Shown in pieces: positions 37,181 to 38,468 of a stretch of DNA of 38,468 bases (positions within the stretch are counted from its first letter, which is position 1; each line of letters opens with the position of its first letter). Source of the stretch: a virus; IMG/VR virus record IMGVR_UViG_3300049846_002835, positions 1 through 38,468 of that record, one strand, 5' to 3'. The notes under the pieces are model-generated. The model saw only the letters and a list, made by a program, of their open reading frames with translations. It ran no database searches and was not told the DNA's origin. The translations under genes and the position numbers were made by a program.

Positions 37181-37361
37181 CTTTAATTTCCTTACATAAA
37201 AACTTTTCTACCACAAAAGAACACCCATTAAAACTTGAAAGATCGATTGAGCAAAAATTACTAACTTTTAAAACCTCGTGGTCTCTTTTAAAATCCGTGC
37301 CATTTAGGGCCAAGCAGTTACCCGATAAAATTAGGATTTTGGCCATCAGTATTATTTTCAA
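37167..37361 (-). CDS. Small secreted Cys protein (TTG start), 64 aa
   Basis: GGAGGTAAC lies five bases before a TTG at 37361, a better start than the ATG at 37373, which has no ribosome site. The product begins MKIILMAKILILSGNCLA, a signal peptide, followed by a mature domain of about 46 residues with three Cys (SNFCSIDLSSFNGCSF, FLCKEI). It may be a periplasmic factor. It overlaps the upstream membrane protein gene by 44 bases. Confidence 0.55.
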   Translation of the reverse strand: MKIILMAKILILSGNCLALNGTDFKRDHEVLKVSNFCSIDLSSFNGCSFVVEKFLCKEIKDAKK

Positions 37362-37590
37362 AGTTACCTCCATACCACTTGACTAAAAATTCCCTTGCAA
37401 CCTGAGCGTTCTTGTCCGCATGGCTTCTGTAAGCTGGTCTTCCTGAATAATGAGAGGCTAAGTTATGAGCATCTTTTGCGAATCCACTGTCGATAAAATC
37501 GCCCGTCTTTTTCATTTTATACAAAACCAATCGCAGCCTAGCAATCTCAGTCACCGCAACGATTAAAAATATCAAAATCAGATTATTCAT
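37318..37590 (-). CDS. Single-span membrane protein, 90 aa
   Basis: NNLILIFLIVAVTEIARLRL is an N-terminal span, followed by a soluble part containing DAHNLASHYSGRPAYRSHAD and FLVKWYGG. Not recognised. It is one of several envelope-directed proteins in the accessory cluster. Confidence 0.6.
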   Translation of the reverse strand: MNNLILIFLIVAVTEIARLRLVLYKMKKTGDFIDSGFAKDAHNLASHYSGRPAYRSHADKNAQVAREFLVKWYGGNFENNTDGQNPNFIG

Positions 37591-37810
37591 TTTCGCCGCC
37601 TTTTTTTGCTAATTTAACTTCAGACACTTTAAATAAAGCTAGGTAGACCGACCCTTTTGCATATTCAGCAAATTTTAAGGCGGAATCTTGGTCGGCAAAT
37701 TTAACCGCATTTACAGTGCTGTCAGTCCAAGAAACCTGTCTATTTAAAAGCCCTAGAAACCTATGGGTTTGATGCTCTCTTTCTACAACGTAGCACTTTT
37801 TTTCAAACAT
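37583..37810 (-). CDS. Hypothetical protein, 75 aa
   Basis: AAGGAG precedes the ATG at 37810; the frame opens further to 37861 without a site. FEKKCYVVEREHQTHRFLGL and VKFADQDSALKFAEYAKGS suggest a small alpha-beta protein with an A-x-x-F-A-x-x-x-x-x-A helix pattern, common in short phage proteins. It overlaps the methyltransferase stop by eight bases. Confidence 0.6.
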   Translation of the reverse strand: MFEKKCYVVEREHQTHRFLGLLNRQVSWTDSTVNAVKFADQDSALKFAEYAKGSVYLALFKVSEVKLAKKGGENE

Positions 37811-38468
37811 AAACAACTCCTTCTCTTCTTGGTTTTTTATTAATCTCACATTCGATGGCATTAATTCTAGCCCCTATAATAAACGGAATTCTTGGGTCAA
37901 GTGACATCCCACACAACTGCACTCTTTTTCGCCTTATAGCCTCGTCCAATCCCGTGGGATTCCTAAGATCCATTCGGCTAGGTTCGGGTTGACTGGGCCA
38001 TTTACTACCGATAAGAGCCCTGGCCTCTGTCCACCACTTGGATTTTTCTTCCGAGGTGGCATCGGTTTCGGGGAAGCATCGAACGCCGTAACGGTTGGCA
38101 ATGAAATAAATTCTTTCCCTTCTTGAAACTCCACCAACGGAGCAAGAAGGTATGACGTGCCATTCGACCGCATAGCCGATCTCGTTGTACTTTTTTTCGA
38201 TTTTTTCAATGTTAAAACTCCTTATGTTAGCTGAATTTTCAGCGATTACCCAATTTGGCTCTAGTAATCTAATACACCTTAAAAACTCTTTCCATAAAGC
38301 TGAGTCCTCATTTTCATCACCATTCTTCTTTCCAGCAATTGAATATCCCGTGCAAGGCCAACCACCAACTACAATGCAATTTCTCGTTAAATAGTTTTGG
38401 AAAATTTCAAACATATATTGCTCGATTACTGGGGCATTTTTACGTCCGAATTTTTTAATATCTTGGAA
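37803..38468 (-). CDS. DNA C5-cytosine methyltransferase, C-terminal part (starts at 327 across the join)
   Basis: The right-hand portion of the 280-residue methyltransferase. Codons 110-280 are unique to this end; the first part duplicates bases 1-150. Visible motifs in the complete protein: VIAENSANIRS (133-143, motif VI with the ENS variant of ENV), SRRERIYFIA (174-183, motif VIII) and a C-terminal block, RKRVQLCGMSLDPRIPFIIG, that corresponds to motifs IX-X with GM where GN is usual. The region between VIII and IX is short (about 50 residues), so the target recognition domain is small. It is co-translated with small genes on both sides. Confidence 0.88.
   Translation of the reverse strand, partial: FQDIKKFGRKNAPVIEQYMFEIFQNYLTRNCIVVGGWPCTGYSIAGKKNGDENEDSALWKEFLRCIRLLEPNWVIAENSANIRSFNIEKIEKKYNEIGYAVEWHVIPSCSVGGVSRRERIYFIANRYGVRCFPETDATSEEKSKWWTEARALIGSKWPSQPEPSRMDLRNPTGLDEAIRRKRVQLCGMSLDPRIPFIIGARINAIECEINKKPRREGVVYV
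38319..38468. repeat. Terminal overlap, right copy (matches 1-150)
   Basis: This is the second copy of the 150-base overlap, identical to bases 1-150 except at 38445. Removing one copy gives a circle of 38,318 bp. Confidence 0.9.

Overview
The window is one complete, circularly permuted genome of a tailed phage. Its last 150 bases repeat the first 150 with one mismatch, and a C5-cytosine methyltransferase gene is intact only when the ends are joined, which gives a unit genome of about 38,318 bp. The DNA is AT-rich (by eye). Overlapping spanin-like genes, lipoprotein signals and an M15-type endolysin point to a Gram-negative host, but the sequence does not name it. I found no integrase, transposase or tRNA, and no gene-free stretch longer than 300 bases.

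Layout. (a) 4283-4457 and 4836-4975 are control regions on either side of a plus-strand zinc-finger/HTH regulator. They hold several palindromes, a near-consensus leftward promoter, and a terminator that would define a small antisense RNA. (b) Plus strand 4976-7080 is a recombination cassette: Gp157-like protein, Bet/RecT annealing protein, small unknown, RusA-like resolvase. It is followed by a coiled-coil protein (8406-8939), a structured RNA candidate with its own promoter and terminator, and two tiny membrane proteins. (c) The minus strand from 4282 to 1 and across the join to 31240 carries replication genes (DUF4373-type initiator, RepA/DnaB-like ATPase), an XRE regulator, a ParB-methyltransferase fusion, the Dcm-type methyltransferase, and about thirty small accessory genes, many below 60 codons. 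These include an HNH nuclease, a DUF2829/Tad2-like protein, zinc-binding peptides and a Gly-Arg dipeptide repeat protein. (d) The minus strand from 31089 to 9242 is the late region: TerS, TerL, portal-MuF fusion, Mu gpI-like protease with a nested scaffold start, decoration protein, major capsid protein, an exported virion-like protein, connectors, tail tube, G/GT chaperones with the lambda heptamer GGGAAAG, tape measure, tail tip and fibres, then endolysin, holin-like protein, spanin pair and a metallophosphoesterase. A LamG-type fibre gene (7298-8323) stands apart under its own promoter.

The head genes are Mu-like, while the tail is a long flexible one (siphovirus) with lambda-style chaperone recoding. 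Terminators after the capsid and tail-tube genes suggest that output of the two most abundant virion proteins is set locally. The most unusual observations are the (Gly-Arg)n gene whose repeat variation is confined to synonymous positions, the Sec signal peptides on head- and fibre-type proteins, a DUF3310 gene with an in-frame amber codon where a Trp is expected, and a G9 tract that joins a lipoprotein gene to a reading frame without a start codon.
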